Of a stretch of 64,000 bases of DNA, positions 52,301-64,000 are shown one piece after another. The notes beneath the pieces are model-generated. The model searched no databases and was not told the DNA's origin. It worked only from the letters and a program-made list of their open reading frames with translations. Numbering within the stretch: position 1 is the stretch's first letter; each line of letters begins with the position of its first letter. Source of the DNA: Varroa destructor (taxonomy: Eukaryota; Arthropoda; Arachnida; Mesostigmata; Varroidae); NCBI RefSeq assembly GCF_002443255.2, contig NW_019211459.1, positions 20,195,540 through 20,259,539 of the forward strand, written 5' to 3'. The position numbers were made by a program, and so were the translations under genes.

Positions 52301-53808
52301 AAATCGAATTTGATGGCAGTGTCAAGTAAATTCGGAGGTAAGGTGGAGGTGCCATTTGTAATGTATATCAAAGGCATTTGCTGCGTACTCGCCGAAATTG
52401 AAATACCGATATTTCATCAAAATACTCATGGATCGTTGGCACGAAGTTTTAAAACGTGCGGTCTGGTTATTTGCTAGCAACGCCAGACCGCATTGCCGTC
52501 ATTGGATTAAGGGTAAATAATATCCAACGTTGATTTACGTTTTATTCGCCTGGTCTAAATCCGTCTGATTACGAAGCTTTCTACGCCCTGAAAGAAGCTG
52601 GAGCCTGAGAGAATTGGCTGACAAACGTATCCTATATCAATTTCAAGGAGCTATATATAGAGAAATTACGTACAGGAGCGCGAATGACATGACACTGGGA
52701 CAAGCGTGTAAAAATAACGAAAAGAACCTCTAACACAAATTGAGAAACCATCATTTTAGCCGAGCGAGGTCAAAAGTTATTTGATTTCGAAGTTTGCTAG
52801 ATTAGATTTTAACAGCGAAATCGTACATAATTGTGTTAATATTTATTTCAGTCCTTAGATCGTCTTCTCTTGCAAGTGGAGAATGATCAAATGTTATTGC
52901 AGTATTACTGCTGTTCATTGCAACTTTTTACCCATCCGCACGTGTAGAACTTCTAGTTGAGATGACGACGTCTTTTGAAGTGTTAAGATAACATTCAGTA
53001 TTAGGCAGATAATACAACGACGATTTCCGTCCTAACGTGTGTTTTCGGTTGGCCAACTCTCTATTAAAGTTGATGCTGATGGCAAGCCGAAGGTCCATCT
53101 TCCCCCACCAACTGTTCTAACGTCGCTTCCGCCTATTGGTGGGGCGGGGCCCGTTCCACCGCCGACTGCATCGACGGGTTCTCCTCCAGAGACCAAAAAG
53201 CCTATGTTAGACGAGTCTCTGGAGGATGGCCGTGAGCTGCCTTTACCGCCCGGTGATTCCGAGGACACCGAGCGAGACGTAGCGATCAAGGGCGGCGGGG
53301 CCCGGCTGGCCGTCATGAAGAAACTCATGCGTACCAAGACCCGTGAGCAGTGCGTCATGATTCTCAGGTATGGCCACATTGAGTAAATCAAAAGAACCTC
53401 ATCAGAACTCAGTATTGCTAGTCGACTTCTCATCATAGTTAATAGATATTTGTTTTCGCAGAGATTTTAGGGACATTTAAACGTAAGGAAAGATCTAACA
53501 TTATATCGATTCTTGCGTTTCCCTACAGAAATATGGTCGGCGAGGACGAGGTGGACGAAGATTTGGAGCCGGAGATCTCAGAAGAGTGCGGCAAGTTCGG
53601 CACAGTGAACAAGGTAACCATATACAAGGAGAAACAAGGTGAAGAAGAGGACGCTCAAATTGAGGTTAAAATTTTCGTCGAATTTTCGAAAACGTCAGAA
53701 ATGCATATGGCTATTAAGGCTTTGCACAACCGCTATTTTGGGGGGCGACAAGTTATCGCTGAGATGTACGATGTCTTTTTGTTTGACAGTGGTAACCTTT
53801 CCGCTTAA
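49219..53808 (+). CDS. hfp: Poly(U)-binding splicing factor PUF60 / Half pint
   Basis: Six exons, 49219-49336, 49556-49779, 50561-50794, 50937-51504, 53070-53367 and 53529-53808, join in phase to 573 residues (human 559). Two RRMs are clear. RRM1, from about residue 121, has RNP2 RIYVGSI and RNP1 [11 protein letters not shown]2, from about residue 218, has RIYIASI and REYGFIHY. The linker has the family's alanine-rich run. The C-terminal U2AF-homology motif domain carries EECGKFG, KIFVEF and the R-Y-F of its peptide-binding loop (NRYFGGRQV), ending LSA as in the family. Family role: nuclear factor binding pyrimidine tracts with U2AF, helping 3' splice-site recognition and alternative splicing; human FIR represses MYC transcription. 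The N-terminal helix ([20 protein letters not shown]) is conserved. The first exon and its GTTGTC donor are the least certain points. Confidence 0.96.
49556..49779 (+). CDS. hfp: PUF60 exon 2
   Basis: Acceptor GTTGCAG. Encodes [16 protein letters not shown], the PUF60 N-terminal helix and a Gln-rich [13 protein letters not shown]; donor GTAAAC. Confidence 0.93.
50561..50794 (+). CDS. hfp: PUF60 exon 3 (RRM1)
   Basis: Acceptor CGATGCAG. Encodes [17 protein letters not shown] through MGGRSIK. The donor is GTTGGT, and the next exon restores the conserved IKVGR. Confidence 0.96.
50937..51504 (+). CDS. hfp: PUF60 exon 4 (RRM2 and Ala-rich linker)
   Basis: Encodes [21 protein letters not shown]2, and a linker with a polyalanine tract at about 51328-51354 ([11 protein letters not shown]); donor GTGAGT, phase 1. 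Confidence 0.96.
52070..52800 (+). mobile_element. Degenerate mariner-type transposase relic in a PUF60 intron
   Basis: Broken plus-strand frames give a [22 protein letters not shown] segment near 52545-52600, corresponding to the catalytic Y-S-P-D-L-x-P-S-D-Y block of mariner transposases. A WDKRVKI segment near 52700 resembles the C-terminal end of the same protein. Frameshifts and stops rule out function. The boundaries are approximate. Confidence 0.6.
53070..53367 (+). CDS. hfp: PUF60 exon 5 (Pro-rich linker)
   Basis: Acceptor CTATTAAAG with a branch-like CCTAAC (53031-53036) upstream. The first open codons at 53039 are not usable because no AG precedes them after the in-frame TAA. Encodes a Pro-rich segment and [13 protein letters not shown], the helix before the C-terminal domain. 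Confidence 0.85.
53529..53808 (+). CDS. hfp: PUF60 exon 6 (UHM domain)
   Basis: Acceptor CCCTACAG. Encodes [16 protein letters not shown] through SGNLSA and TAA. Confidence 0.96.
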
Positions 53809-56684
53809 ATGACCTTCCCAAAACGTGATTAGATACCAATAAGTAGCTTTTTGGTTAATAGTAGGTTAACGCACACCTCTTTAAATCAACATTATTTGTT
53901 TGATTTAAATTGGGCGTCAACCTTAAGGGTACCTATCTGCATAAGAGGCGATATGGCATGTAAAAGCATGTAGCAACGTAATTTGGTGTTTTGACCGAAG
54001 AGTAATAACGGCGTCGACAAGAGCTGCTTTAGCCTCTGTGCTTTACTTATTAATGCAATTATTTTTTACCACATTATTAGTGCTGTAGCTGCGACCTCTT
54101 CAACTTCTTTTTCTGCTATTGACTCCGGCGCTGCATTTTCGTAGGTAGTATGTTTTTCCAAGTTCGTCCTCCATATTGAAAGCTTATTGTTAAGCCTGGT
54201 TGCAACCCAAGTTGGCATTATATGAAGAATATTTGCAACAAACGTGAGTAATAGTGGAGTGTGGGAAGGAGGAGGCGAGACTATAGTTTGAATTGACTGA
54301 AGTATATATCCTGGGAAATGCCAGTTTCGACAGTTTCCTAGATAACCTTGTTTGAATATGGGAATATGTAAACAGTATGTGAACGTATCATTATTTGAAT
54401 GTCCTCTCACGTAGTTTCAATAATATATGGTGTTAAGACAAAGTAGTATTATTACATTAGAACGTGCTTGGCACAGGCTGTCTCAAAGGCTACTATTAGT
54501 GGGCAATCAGCCATCATAAATGAATTATAATGTCGTGTGTTAAACGTCTAGATAACCGTCAATGAAGCGAAGGTACCAGTTGGGGATAGTCCACCATACT
54601 TTTTCCTATAAGATGTCTAATCGGATGGGAGTGGTCGTTAATCTTCGGGCTATTTGCGAATGCGTCCAAGCAGGTCGGTCATCATGTGAATATCTACCTA
54701 TGAAATATATTAACCTTATTGTGTGCTGATATGCTTAAACGTAGGCAGTCTGAAATGAATTAATTCAGAGAATTAATTCTTGATTGATCTTAGGCAGATC
54801 AATCTTGCTAGCGTCTAAATTGTGACAAATTTGTCTCATTGACAAAGACGACAAATCCTCTCCTTGGAGTAGAACGTGTATATACTATCTCACTGCCATA
54901 ACGGTAGTGACGCTGTATTAAATGCATACAAAATATCTATAACATAATTATGACATTATAGTATTAATAAATCCTGTAAAGGCGATACGTAATGCGAAAA
55001 AATGTGTTGTGTTTATAGGTAATGTTATTATTTATTGTCTAATCATTTGTGTACTGTGATTTAAATACAACGAGTACGCTAGAGGCATCAGCATTCGTCC
55101 CGGGTGAAAATGATACAGGTAATTTCCGCATGCTAGCTATTTACGGATGATCGCAGTGGGCGCGTGCAGCAATCAATGGGTTCAGTGATTTCGAGAATCC
55201 CAAATATCCGCAGATTTCGTAAATCCACAAGTTTTCAGACGGTGATGCGTTCGTCAAACCAGTTGGAATTACTACATAATCTAGGCTGGCCTTAGTTGAT
55301 ATAGAGAAATTCATCAAAGGCTTATCCTTTGCACCTATGAAGCGCGCAAAATGCAACGTCAAGCCAACAGATTCAAACCTTTCCCAGTAAACAAAGAAAT
55401 CACGATGCCTATAGCCTTTTGGAAGTCGTCGCGTAAAATCCTCAGTAATTCAAACTCAGAACGTTAATACACTAAGCTTTAAAGATCGTATTTTCGACCA
55501 TTCATTCCCGTGTGGATGCGGATCGCTCCATGCAACCACAGCTGAGCTTTGGGATGAATGGGAATACTCACCGTATACAAATTTAAGCATTCAAACAGAT
55601 AACTATGAACGTGTAGAGAACTGGAGTTACAGCAGCTTTTGTTTACACCAACTGAGTATCGCATAACTACTGAACTTGACAGCGTTTCACAAAGTTCATC
55701 GAATTTGGAGAGCCACCAGGCGTTTTGTTTTTTAGTTCTCTGATGTACACCAGTACTTATTAACTACGTAATAGGTTTACGCAAGGGCATTTCACGTATA
55801 TACAATATATCATTTAACTGGAGCTAGTGTAATTTTCGCTAAACTCTGAGGTCTTGTAGGCCTAAACCGTTAGATATCAAAAACAGGTTAGCTTTTCTTC
55901 CACACGTTCGCTTCTTTATAACTCATTTCCACCGTTATTTGATAAACCTTTAGGAACAAGTGCATTTTCATAATAAAAGCTTGGAATTTTTCATAATCTT
56001 CCAATTTTTGTCGCTCTTCAACGTTATTAAGCCTATAGTTAGCAGTTCTTTTAATTCACCTAAATGTCATTGTCAAGTAGCTTCTTATGGAGTATTTTAA
56101 AGGAATAGGTTTGTTTAGATATGGGGCATCGGTATTCAGAATAGCTGTTTGGAAGGTTCAGATAAAGACGTTTTTTTTCTTGATTACTGAATTGGTATTC
56201 TCCACAAGAAACCCACTATTGAATCGCTTTCTGTATTGAAGTTTTGGCTCATAATTTTTTTGCAGTGTTAAAACAAACTAACATATAGGCCACCCACTGA
56301 CATAGCTGTTTTTCGTGTTCTACGCTCGGTCGTTAAGCAACCCAGCATGGCTACAGAGCTTTGGCTTTCAGCACGGTACAATATGGACTTGCATCCGGAT
56401 TAAAAACCAGAACACCGTCGCTTTTCTCTAAATTTAGTAGGCAAATATGTTACCCACTACGCTATTACGGGGGGACAGTGAAAATTTCGGTCGCTTTCTT
56501 CTTATCCACACAACTACGTCAGTTTTTGCTGCTTACATGAGTTTGTTCCTATTCTACCTAGCGGCCTTCGATGAACCTTCTGGGGATATTGTAGGGGCAG
56601 TCGAATTTGTTAGGGCCGTTGATAATGTAAGCATGTGCCACACAAACATATATGCGTGCTGATTCACACAGACCGGTCATTGGA

Positions 56685-56758
56685 CATTAAATTATCATAT
56701 GGTGGCAAAATCGTTATCGTGCATTAAATTATCATATGGCTGCAAAATCGTTATCGTT
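56685..56758. repeat. Tandem duplication, 37 bp x 2
   Basis: The unit CATTAAATTATCATATGG... at 56685 recurs at 56722 with about two substitutions. Confidence 0.9.
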
Positions 56759-57204
56759 AATGTGCTTCTTTCTATCAGCAGCTTTACGAAAACTATCGAA
56801 TACACTTTTAAGAGACCACAGCAAATGTTAAATATTTTTTCCTTGATTAGTAGATTGCAAATTCTTTAGCGCAATCTATAATGCTCACAGCTTAAGTGTA
56901 TTATAGACTATTCCAAATACAAGTTGAATGCGCATGTAAAAAAGTAGCACGGACATCTCAGAATACGATCATAGGCACTCAAGCTAAACGTGAACTTGTT
57001 TCGTGAAAATGCTTTGAAGTCAACAAATATACATACAAAAGGGTGTTCTCCGCCCGTTTGAAAAACTACTGTCAATCACGTGGAAGGGAATGATACTGAA
57101 GTATCAATAGAACTATTTATCGTTCCACAGGTACGTTATTTACATAAAAACTAATTAAACTACACTGTGAGACAATAGCTATTTTTGAAATTTCTATTTA
57201 TTAA

Positions 57205-57290
57205 CGCTTGTCTGTGGCAAGACATATCATTGGCGGGGCTTGAATTGGCGACCAGATATAGCCGTTCAATCCAGCACGCCGATGATTTTA
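57205..57290 (-). mobile_element. Possible tRNA-derived SINE fragment
   Basis: On the minus strand a CGGCGTGCTGG segment resembles an A box, and AATTCAAGCCCCGCC a B box, at tRNA-like spacing. I could not fold it into a proper cloverleaf, so a relic is more likely than a tRNA gene. Confidence 0.25.
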
Positions 57291-58749
57291 ATGTTTATTA
57301 AATTAGTTCTGTAGTTTTCAATCACAAAACTAGACACAAGAGGTATTAAGAATGTGGGCAAAGAAATAAAGAAAGAGATACTTAAAAAACGAAATAAATT
57401 TGAGGTTTCTCTATAAATTCGAAATTAAAAATTAAACGCTATTGATCGGGTATATTATATTATACATATGGCCAGACCTCACTATAGCAGCTTTTGCTGC
57501 TAACTTTAAATGATCGGATACTCAATACTGTCTGGAGTTGCTTGTTCAAAAACTACCTATCTCCAGTAATCTTTGCCTTGAGTGCAACGGTGCGCCCTCG
57601 TTAGCCACTCACAGTACTCGCAGCTGCAGTACTTGTAATAAATTCCAAGCTTGCACCTTCTTCAGCTCGTGCGTATTTAAGATGCTTGCGAAATGCGTAT
57701 CACTACATGTGCTTAATGCCAAACGGAACAAACCCGTGCTCTACCAAGGAACTTGAAATGTTAAATAATGCTTCGTGTGATAAAAATTACCCTAAAACGA
57801 AAAAGGCAGCAAGTTTCTGAAAATTATGTTTTTGCATCTGTGAAAGCAAATTCCATTTTCTAGCATGACCGAGAAATTGAATCTTCGGCATAGGGTTTTC
57901 TGATTATTCTCTGGACGAAGACACCCCAAATAATCAACTAACGGAGTCAGAATTACTGAAATGCATTTCACTCTATTTAAAATGTTTAAATGCCTTCTAA
58001 ATCCATTTCTGTCCTCTTGTTATTTCTTCAGCATTTGATTATTACAGAATTTTGCTGTGCAGCATTAATTTCTCTTGACGACAAACCTCCTTCAAGATAA
58101 CTGTCACGAGCGTGAAGCAATATAGCGAGTATAGTAATATCGAAGTTGAGACTTACAGAATCAAATACGAATTAATGATCCTCCGTTTGGAACACACCAT
58201 TACAAAGTGCTAAAAAATCTAGTTCAGTAAATGCTTAATTCAGTTGAATTCGATATTTAAATATTTCCGATAGAACACGAACTTGCATAAATTACTTACA
58301 AACGAAGTTCCCAATTCGCACCGGATCTGGGTAAAATGCAATCTAAGAATTTAAATTTAGACATTTTTGTTTGACTCTGAGAAGTCTCAGCTCATCTGGC
58401 TCGGTTTCTTTGAATCAGACAAAACTTCATTTTCCGTAAAGAATACGTGATAGATCAGCATCTTGGATAGCTGCTATACAAGATACTGCTTAATGGTTTT
58501 CCATTTCCTCTCTGTGGCGCCATCGAGCCCGCCCTTACCATATCTTGTAGGCTCATCCGTTCATAGAAAGGATAAGCACTCGGATTTGGTGGACCATTTC
58601 AAGTAATTTATCTGTTCATAATCTGCCTCAGTTAATCTGTGAATTATGTCCAATGCGAAGAAAAATGTAACATGTTATTAATAATTCCATAACGTACGGT
58701 AATTTACAAAAATCCTGGCTTAAAGCAAATCTTCCCTCGGCATTTTTTA

Positions 58750-59598
58750 GCGCAAAGCGTGCCGTGTTTACTCAAACTGGTTTTCCGAGCAGCGGACGGC
58801 CGTTCAAGGACCGGCGCAGTCACGGACCTTAGCAGCAGCAGCAGCTTAGAAAGAAAGGGTAGTTCTGGCCAAGTGAGGGTTTCTCTCCATCAACGAGGGA
58901 AAGCACCGACCGTCCGAGTCTGCGCTGTGGCTGGCACCGTTGATAGCCGCGGTCTGGCATGACTACTCGATTGCTTCTATATCCACGGAGTTTCCCTTCT
59001 GTGCTGTGCTCCGAGCCGCTTGCTTATACCCAGTGTCGTCGCGAGTTGAGCTAGCTGTGTTGTGGGCAGTCGGTCCCATCCCGTTAGGCCACCTCTTGCG
59101 ACGCGGCTACTGTGCCGCGGTAATACTGCTATCTGCATTCTCTCACGCCCAAAGACGGTCTCAAGCGGGAGGACAGCGTGTATATCCCTATCTGCCTTCG
59201 CCTGCGGTCTGTGCCGTTTGTGTGCAGCGCAGAGACGGTGGTAAAATAGTCGCCGTTGCTGAAATTGCCCATAGTAGTTGCTGCTACTGGGTGACCTTGC
59301 ATATGTCTGCTGTATGAGTCGTGTGACGGTAGACTACTCTTGTTGCTGCTGGCGCAATAGTGTAACCACTATCGCGACTGTGCTATTGCAGAGTAGTTGC
59401 CGGCTTAGAGTGGTGGTGGCGAGTCAGGGATTCGCTCCGGTAAACTCGTAATTCGAGGCAGTTGTGTGCGTGAGTTGTCGTGGTGTGGAGAATCTGTGAG
59501 TGTGGTGTGATTTGAGCCTGCTGGGTATAATCGTTGCAGTCGTGTCAGACGCGAAATTCGAACGTGCCACTTGCTCATTAAAAGGTAGTTGGTAGGGA
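58750..59598 (+). promoter_or_regulatory. GC-rich 5' region of the glycerol-3-phosphate dehydrogenase gene
   Basis: A sharp GC and CpG increase directly upstream of the coding start. An in-frame TAG at 59593-59595 shows the protein cannot extend further upstream in this exon. Open frames at 58759-58962 and 58940-59317 are unrecognised and are probably untranslated sequence. Confidence 0.5.
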
Positions 59599-60366
59599 AT
59601 GATGCTCGGGGCACGAGTGATCGCGGGTGCGGTAGGTGCTGGTGCCGTCGGATACCTCAGTTATAATCTGCTTGGGGAGGAAGGGAACCTGAGCGTGCCG
59701 GGTATTTCTACCTTATACGCTGCCAGTAGTTTATCTACGGTACCGCCCCGTACGACGTTGTCAACACGCGCTCAACAGATTGAGGCGCTTAAGAAAACGA
59801 AAGAATATGATGTGCTGGTCATTGGAGGCGGAGCGACAGGCTCGGGGGTTGCACTTGACGCGATCACGCGTGGCCTGTCGACGGCACTTGTCGAAGCGGA
59901 TGATTTCGCTTCTGGAACATCATCCCGGAGTACCAAGCTAATTCATGGCGGCGTACGCTATCTTCAGAAAGCGGTGTTCAATCTAGACTACGAACAGTAC
60001 CGCATGGTGAAGGAGGCGCTGAATGAACGCGCGAATTTGCTCAGAGCGGCGCCCCATCTCGCGGACGCACTGCCGATCATGCTGCCGGTCTACCGATGGT
60101 GGCAGGTACCTTACTATTGGGTGGGAATTAAATGTTATGATATGGTCGCCGGTCGACAGTGCCTTAAGAAGAGCTATTTCCTCAGCAGAAAACGTGCCCT
60201 CGAATTGTTCCCGATGCTCCAGGAGGAACGACTTTGTGGTGCATTGGTTTACTACGACGGAGCGCATAACGACTCACGTGTGTGTGTCTCATTAGCACTA
60301 ACAGCGGCAAAATTTGGAGCCAACGTTGCCAACCACGTTCGGGTCCTTAACCTCATAAAGGACAAG
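59599..60366 (+). CDS. Gpo1: Mitochondrial FAD-dependent glycerol-3-phosphate dehydrogenase, first coding exon (partial)
   Basis: 256 codons from MMLGARV to LNLIKDK, then donor GTGCGT. The N-terminus is a hydrophobic, Arg-containing mitochondrial presequence/membrane segment. The FAD-binding GGGATG lies at residues 76-81 (VLVIGGGATGSGVALDAITR), and the family signature RSTKLIHGGVRYL at about 110-122. Vertebrate GPD2 is about 727 residues, so roughly the first third is present; further exons are presumably past 64000. Family role: inner-membrane flavoenzyme oxidising glycerol 3-phosphate to dihydroxyacetone phosphate and passing electrons to ubiquinone, the mitochondrial half of the glycerophosphate shuttle. 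The open frame past 60366 is intron read-through: it loses homology and becomes hydrophobic. Confidence 0.94.
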
Positions 60367-63300
60367 GTGCGTGTGTTTTTTGAAACAGTCAGATCACTTG
60401 CATTTACGGAAATTGTGCCAATAGCAGCAACAGTATGCACCTTGAGCCTCTCTTGTCCTTCGGGCCAGCAACGTTTAGTTATAGTATCAACCAGTGTTTG
60501 TCTCTGCGTCGTACTTGCGTTTTATACTAAATTTACTTAACATTGTTTTGTCTGTATCTATCCGTCTCTCTTGCGCACCACGGGTCACGCATACTGAACG
60601 GGTTCCTTCGTTAGCCCATTGTTTTGTCTTATTGCTGTGCGGTATTCTTTTAGACGGTCACACTGATCTTGGGACACAGGTTAGATACAACTAGACAGAA
60701 CAAACGCTGTAATTTGGCTGTATGCCAGGTTTTCACTTGGCGGTCAGGCCCAGGTCGAGAACTGTTTAGACACTGAGAGAGATGGTCGTGATAAACATTT
60801 TGAAAACAGCTTGAATGTTTGTTGTTCAAGAATTACACATAAACAAGCAGATCATGTTATCAGAACATTTGTTTAGATATAGTTATTGCACAATAATAAT
60901 AGTTAAGGACCGTTAAGATACGGAACAATAGATCACTTTATATTTGACAGGTCGTGATTATATAACAAGAATTGGCCATTTCGAATTAATTTACTTGACT
61001 GCTGTGGTACACATCGCTTGACATTATGGTCGGTTTTACCGCTGTCCTCCTCATTAGACATGATTGCTTATCTAAAATTGCAACAACGTTGTGTGATTAT
61101 TCTTTTATGAATTGTGTGAATTGAAGAGACGTTGCCCCTACTTCCAAAAGCCTGGTATAATCGGCCCCACATGTCTAGCCGTTGCTTGTCGATTCTTGTT
61201 CTACTTATTGGTTTATAAATATAGTTAGCGTCTGTTTGTTTTCCTTGTACTCAAATCTTTCCTTCATTGAATTGACATTTCGAGGCTAAAGGATACCATG
61301 GCACTGCAAAGGCCATTTCCTTATTGGAAGCTAGTTCTATCAGAATTCAGTCGTTAGGTAAAGTTTTGCCTTCCGAACATTTAGCTATATGAAACACCTG
61401 CTAGTATGGGCTTTAGAAACATAAATTATATGTGTGTAGTATGCCGAATAATTTTATGAAAGTATTTATCATTCACTGCATTACTCCTAGTAGTCCGTAC
61501 ACACGATTTCGCTTGTTACATTTCGATTAGTGTCATTACTAGTTCTATTAATTTTCGTAGCAGAGAAATGCGAATCAGGCAGTGTAATTAACCATATCTA
61601 CCCTATGGCATGTTGATATCCTATTAGATATTACGGTCCATATGATCCGCTCGTGGGTATCTCTTCCAAGCTGCGCTGAGACGAGATCAGAATAAATAAG
61701 TCCCATTTACGTCGGTTTGTGCGTGCCTTTATTAACTAAATTATCTGCCTTTTCAAAAATAAGTCGTCGAATCGAAATCGTCTCATACCTTATTTAACTT
61801 TACTCTTGACTGACGTTGTATCCTTCCAGACGTTTGTACTTACCAAATTTTTTTAGTTCTTTTATTAGTTTAGTTGTATATACATTCGAATTGTAAGAAT
61901 TTAGGTACTCATTATTCGATTGGTCAACCACTAATAAAAAAACATTAATGAAAACTATCTTTTTTTTTGCTGACACAGTTAGCTCAGTCATTATAGTCCA
62001 AAGCTGAAATTTCCATTATCGTCAGTTGCTTGTATTGGGAGCCATGGCCGAAAGCACGGTTTCAGTGCGTAGCGGTACGTAACTACCCATCGACCATCGC
62101 ATTGCAATCCTCAAACCAACAATAGCGTCTCTTAAGTTGCATGGTATATGCCAATGGTGGAGTTTGAATCAGTCAACCTCCGTCGGCTCACGTAACTATT
62201 ATTTGCACCTGCAAGACGTCAGTCCTGCGGCGCTGTAGATTACACATTCTATTCGTTGCACGTATTGCACTTATTGAAAAATTTTTCAATAGAAAATATA
62301 AAGTGGTGCTTTTCAGCGAAAATGTGATTTTCAAACAGTGGGGACGGAGGTTTTAAGTGGGAAATTCATTTACTAAAGTCGCCCAACTTCGGATCAGTAT
62401 TCGGAACTTTTAAATTTTGATGGCTATCGCTGTTTAACTTATTCATGTCCTATTCATGGACTAAGGACTAAGGTATGGTTTAAGGCCAGAAGAGATAAAT
62501 TATCTCTTCTGGCCTTAAACCGTACCTTCACTACAAGCGACTCAAGACGAAGGCCTCAGATGTCTAGAGCCTGACTTTCTAGTTAATCGTAAAACACCAG
62601 CAAAGACGTCATTATACTCGGAACTTAATTTTTAGACGGTTAATTTTTGCTAAACCTTCCCCATCATTTTCCTCGCGAAATGTTATTATTCTTATGTTGC
62701 TATTTTATACAACGATACCCTTATCGAGCTTGACTATTATAGCACATTTGCACATTACAGCAATTACTTTGATTAGAATAACAGTAGGACCGGTTCTCAT
62801 TTGGAGCATAATACTGTTTTATGTGAGTGGCCTATTGCAATTATTTAATTTCGTTTACCAGTCACTATGCACCTACTGCTACGGGCATAAACCACTGAAA
62901 TATATTATGTTATTGTTTGCAATAAACATCATAGTTTGGCTTATTATCAACATTAAGCGACAAATCGTCTCAGGGCATGTACAATACGGTAGCAGTGCTT
63001 GAAGGCTCCAGCGCAGCACTTCAAAACGCTGACTTACGACTGTTACAATGTCAACAGAGATGGCCAGTCTAGTTATTGTGTCTAAGGAATCATCTTCTAG
63101 CACATAATCGTTGAAAGTATAATTGGATTAGACTAGCACAAAATTATCTGGAATGAAGGACACCACGAAAAATCGCCCCACTGTGCAGCTGGCGTAAAGC
63201 TATTCGACCTTTTTTTCGTCACAGGTAAATCCTTTGATAACACCGATATTTTTTGGTTTGTAAAACCTCAAAAAAACTACAACTGTTCGTAAACTTTAGT

Positions 63301-64000
63301 TGATTGAGCGTAAAAGTTAGACCATAACTATATGCGTCTTCCTATGAGTTCTCTATGAGACTTCTTATGAGACTCTAGAACTAGTCTACCTAAGAAGACC
63401 TAATAAAATTTATCGATGTCGACAGAAATGTAAGAGAAAAAGTAGTGCAATCAATATTGTCGTTACGTCAAACAATGACTGTGCATGCTGGTGATAGCTA
63501 ACAGGTTGTGTCAAGGATTCATTGAAGGTTGCTTTGAGTCTGACCGTTCGCACTGATGCGTTTGGCATTCTGTGGGGTATGATAAGCCGAGTCAGCCGTT
63601 ATAGCGTCTTACATCACCACGAGCAATATTTGTACTGCATGATCCAATGATTGACCTAAAGCACTGCTGCCTAGAATGGCGGGCAAGGACAAATGAGTCC
63701 TGAGGAGGACACTGTAATACACCTTCCATTCTTGTCGTCGTTTAAAAATTCTATTTTAGTCCACTTTTTTGCCATTATATTATACATTTAGCGTTTGGAC
63801 TTCTTGAACTTGGAGCGCGGGACTTCCTTAGGTCCTGAACACTGTGATTAGAGTGGCTAATTCCATCCGTGCTTGGTAATGCAGTTTAGTGTAGCGTCAC
63901 GTCGATCTCTCGGAGTAATTTTCCACTACGGCGAACGTACGTCGATCAGTCTCATTAGATACTGAGTGCAGTGAATAGCTGGAAAGGGTATAGCTGAGGG
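60367..64000. other. Presumed intron of the glycerol-3-phosphate dehydrogenase gene
   Basis: No further exon of the enzyme is seen, so this is probably one long first intron. A 102-codon hydrophobic frame at 62694-63002 has no recognisable motif. Confidence 0.5.
62470..62528. repeat. Near-perfect 59-bp palindrome
   Basis: 29-base arms (AAGGTATGGTTTAAGGCCAG... on the left) pair around a single central A, with one mismatch that would be a G-U pair in RNA. Confidence 0.95.

Larger units (their letters stand above)
53809..58749. other. Intergenic region between PUF60 and glycerol-3-phosphate dehydrogenase
   Basis: AT-rich with no supported exon. Open frames at 54066-54410, 55141-55362 and 56447-56662 lack motifs. 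Contains a small tandem repeat and a possible SINE, listed separately. Confidence 0.5.

Noticed and set aside
58940..59317. 125-codon frame upstream of the glycerol-3-phosphate dehydrogenase start
   Set aside because: Lies in the GC-rich 5' region, starts at a non-ATG codon and has no motif; more likely untranslated leader or promoter.
60367..60540. Continuation of the glycerol-3-phosphate dehydrogenase frame to the stop at 60540
   Set aside because: Homology stops exactly at a GTGCGT donor; the remaining 57 codons are unrelated and hydrophobic, as expected of intron read-through.
1..64000. CRISPR arrays, prokaryotic operons, phage or integrative elements
   Set aside because: No spaced repeat array and no ribosome-binding-site-led gene clusters; gene structure is clearly eukaryotic with spliced exons.

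Overview
The window is nuclear DNA from an animal, most likely an arthropod and possibly a mite or other chelicerate. It is AT-rich and carries GT-AG introns of 0.1 to 7 kb, CA and TA microsatellites, and decayed mariner-type transposons. Most conserved protein sequence is split into short exons, so I rebuilt the genes by joining exons whose splice phases match. The species call is weak; the gene calls rest on recognisable protein motifs.

Layout. (1) 4.8-20.3 kb, plus strand: the C-terminal ten coding exons (about 877 residues) of a large adaptor-like protein. Its first two exons look like the end of an EPS8-type PTB/PH fold, followed by a long low-complexity tail. (2) 14.5-15.1 kb, minus strand: a complete single-LIM muscle LIM protein (CSRP/Mlp) gene lying inside a 7.1 kb intron of gene 1. 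(3) 20.3-27.6 kb: no gene seen; two mariner relics, a TA microsatellite and a perfect 61-bp tandem duplication. (4) 27.6-33.3 kb, minus strand: UBE2J2, the tail-anchored ER ubiquitin-conjugating enzyme, in six exons. (5) 33.46-35.63 kb: a large inverted duplication with arms of about 0.87 kb, just upstream of UBE2J2. (6) 38.3-42.3 kb, plus strand: Spt4, the zinc-finger subunit of DSIF, in three exons. (7) 42.3-49.2 kb: no confident coding sequence, but several GC-richer islands that may be promoters or untranslated exons. (8) 49.2-53.8 kb, plus strand: PUF60/Half pint splicing factor, in six exons, with a third mariner relic in an intron. (9) 53.8-58.7 kb: no gene seen; small repeats. (10) 58.75-60.37 kb, plus strand: the GC-rich 5' region and first coding exon of mitochondrial FAD-dependent glycerol-3-phosphate dehydrogenase. 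The rest of that gene is not seen and presumably lies beyond the right edge. (11) 60.4-64 kb: no gene seen; contains a near-perfect 59-bp palindrome.

The genes do not form a pathway. They are ordinary housekeeping genes (ER-associated ubiquitination, transcription elongation, splicing, mitochondrial redox shuttle) plus one muscle gene and one adaptor of uncertain family. I found no operon, CRISPR or phage-type system. The structures most worth a second look are the inverted duplication at the UBE2J2 promoter, the LIM gene nested antisense in an intron, the unidentified PTB-like protein and the 62.5 kb palindrome.
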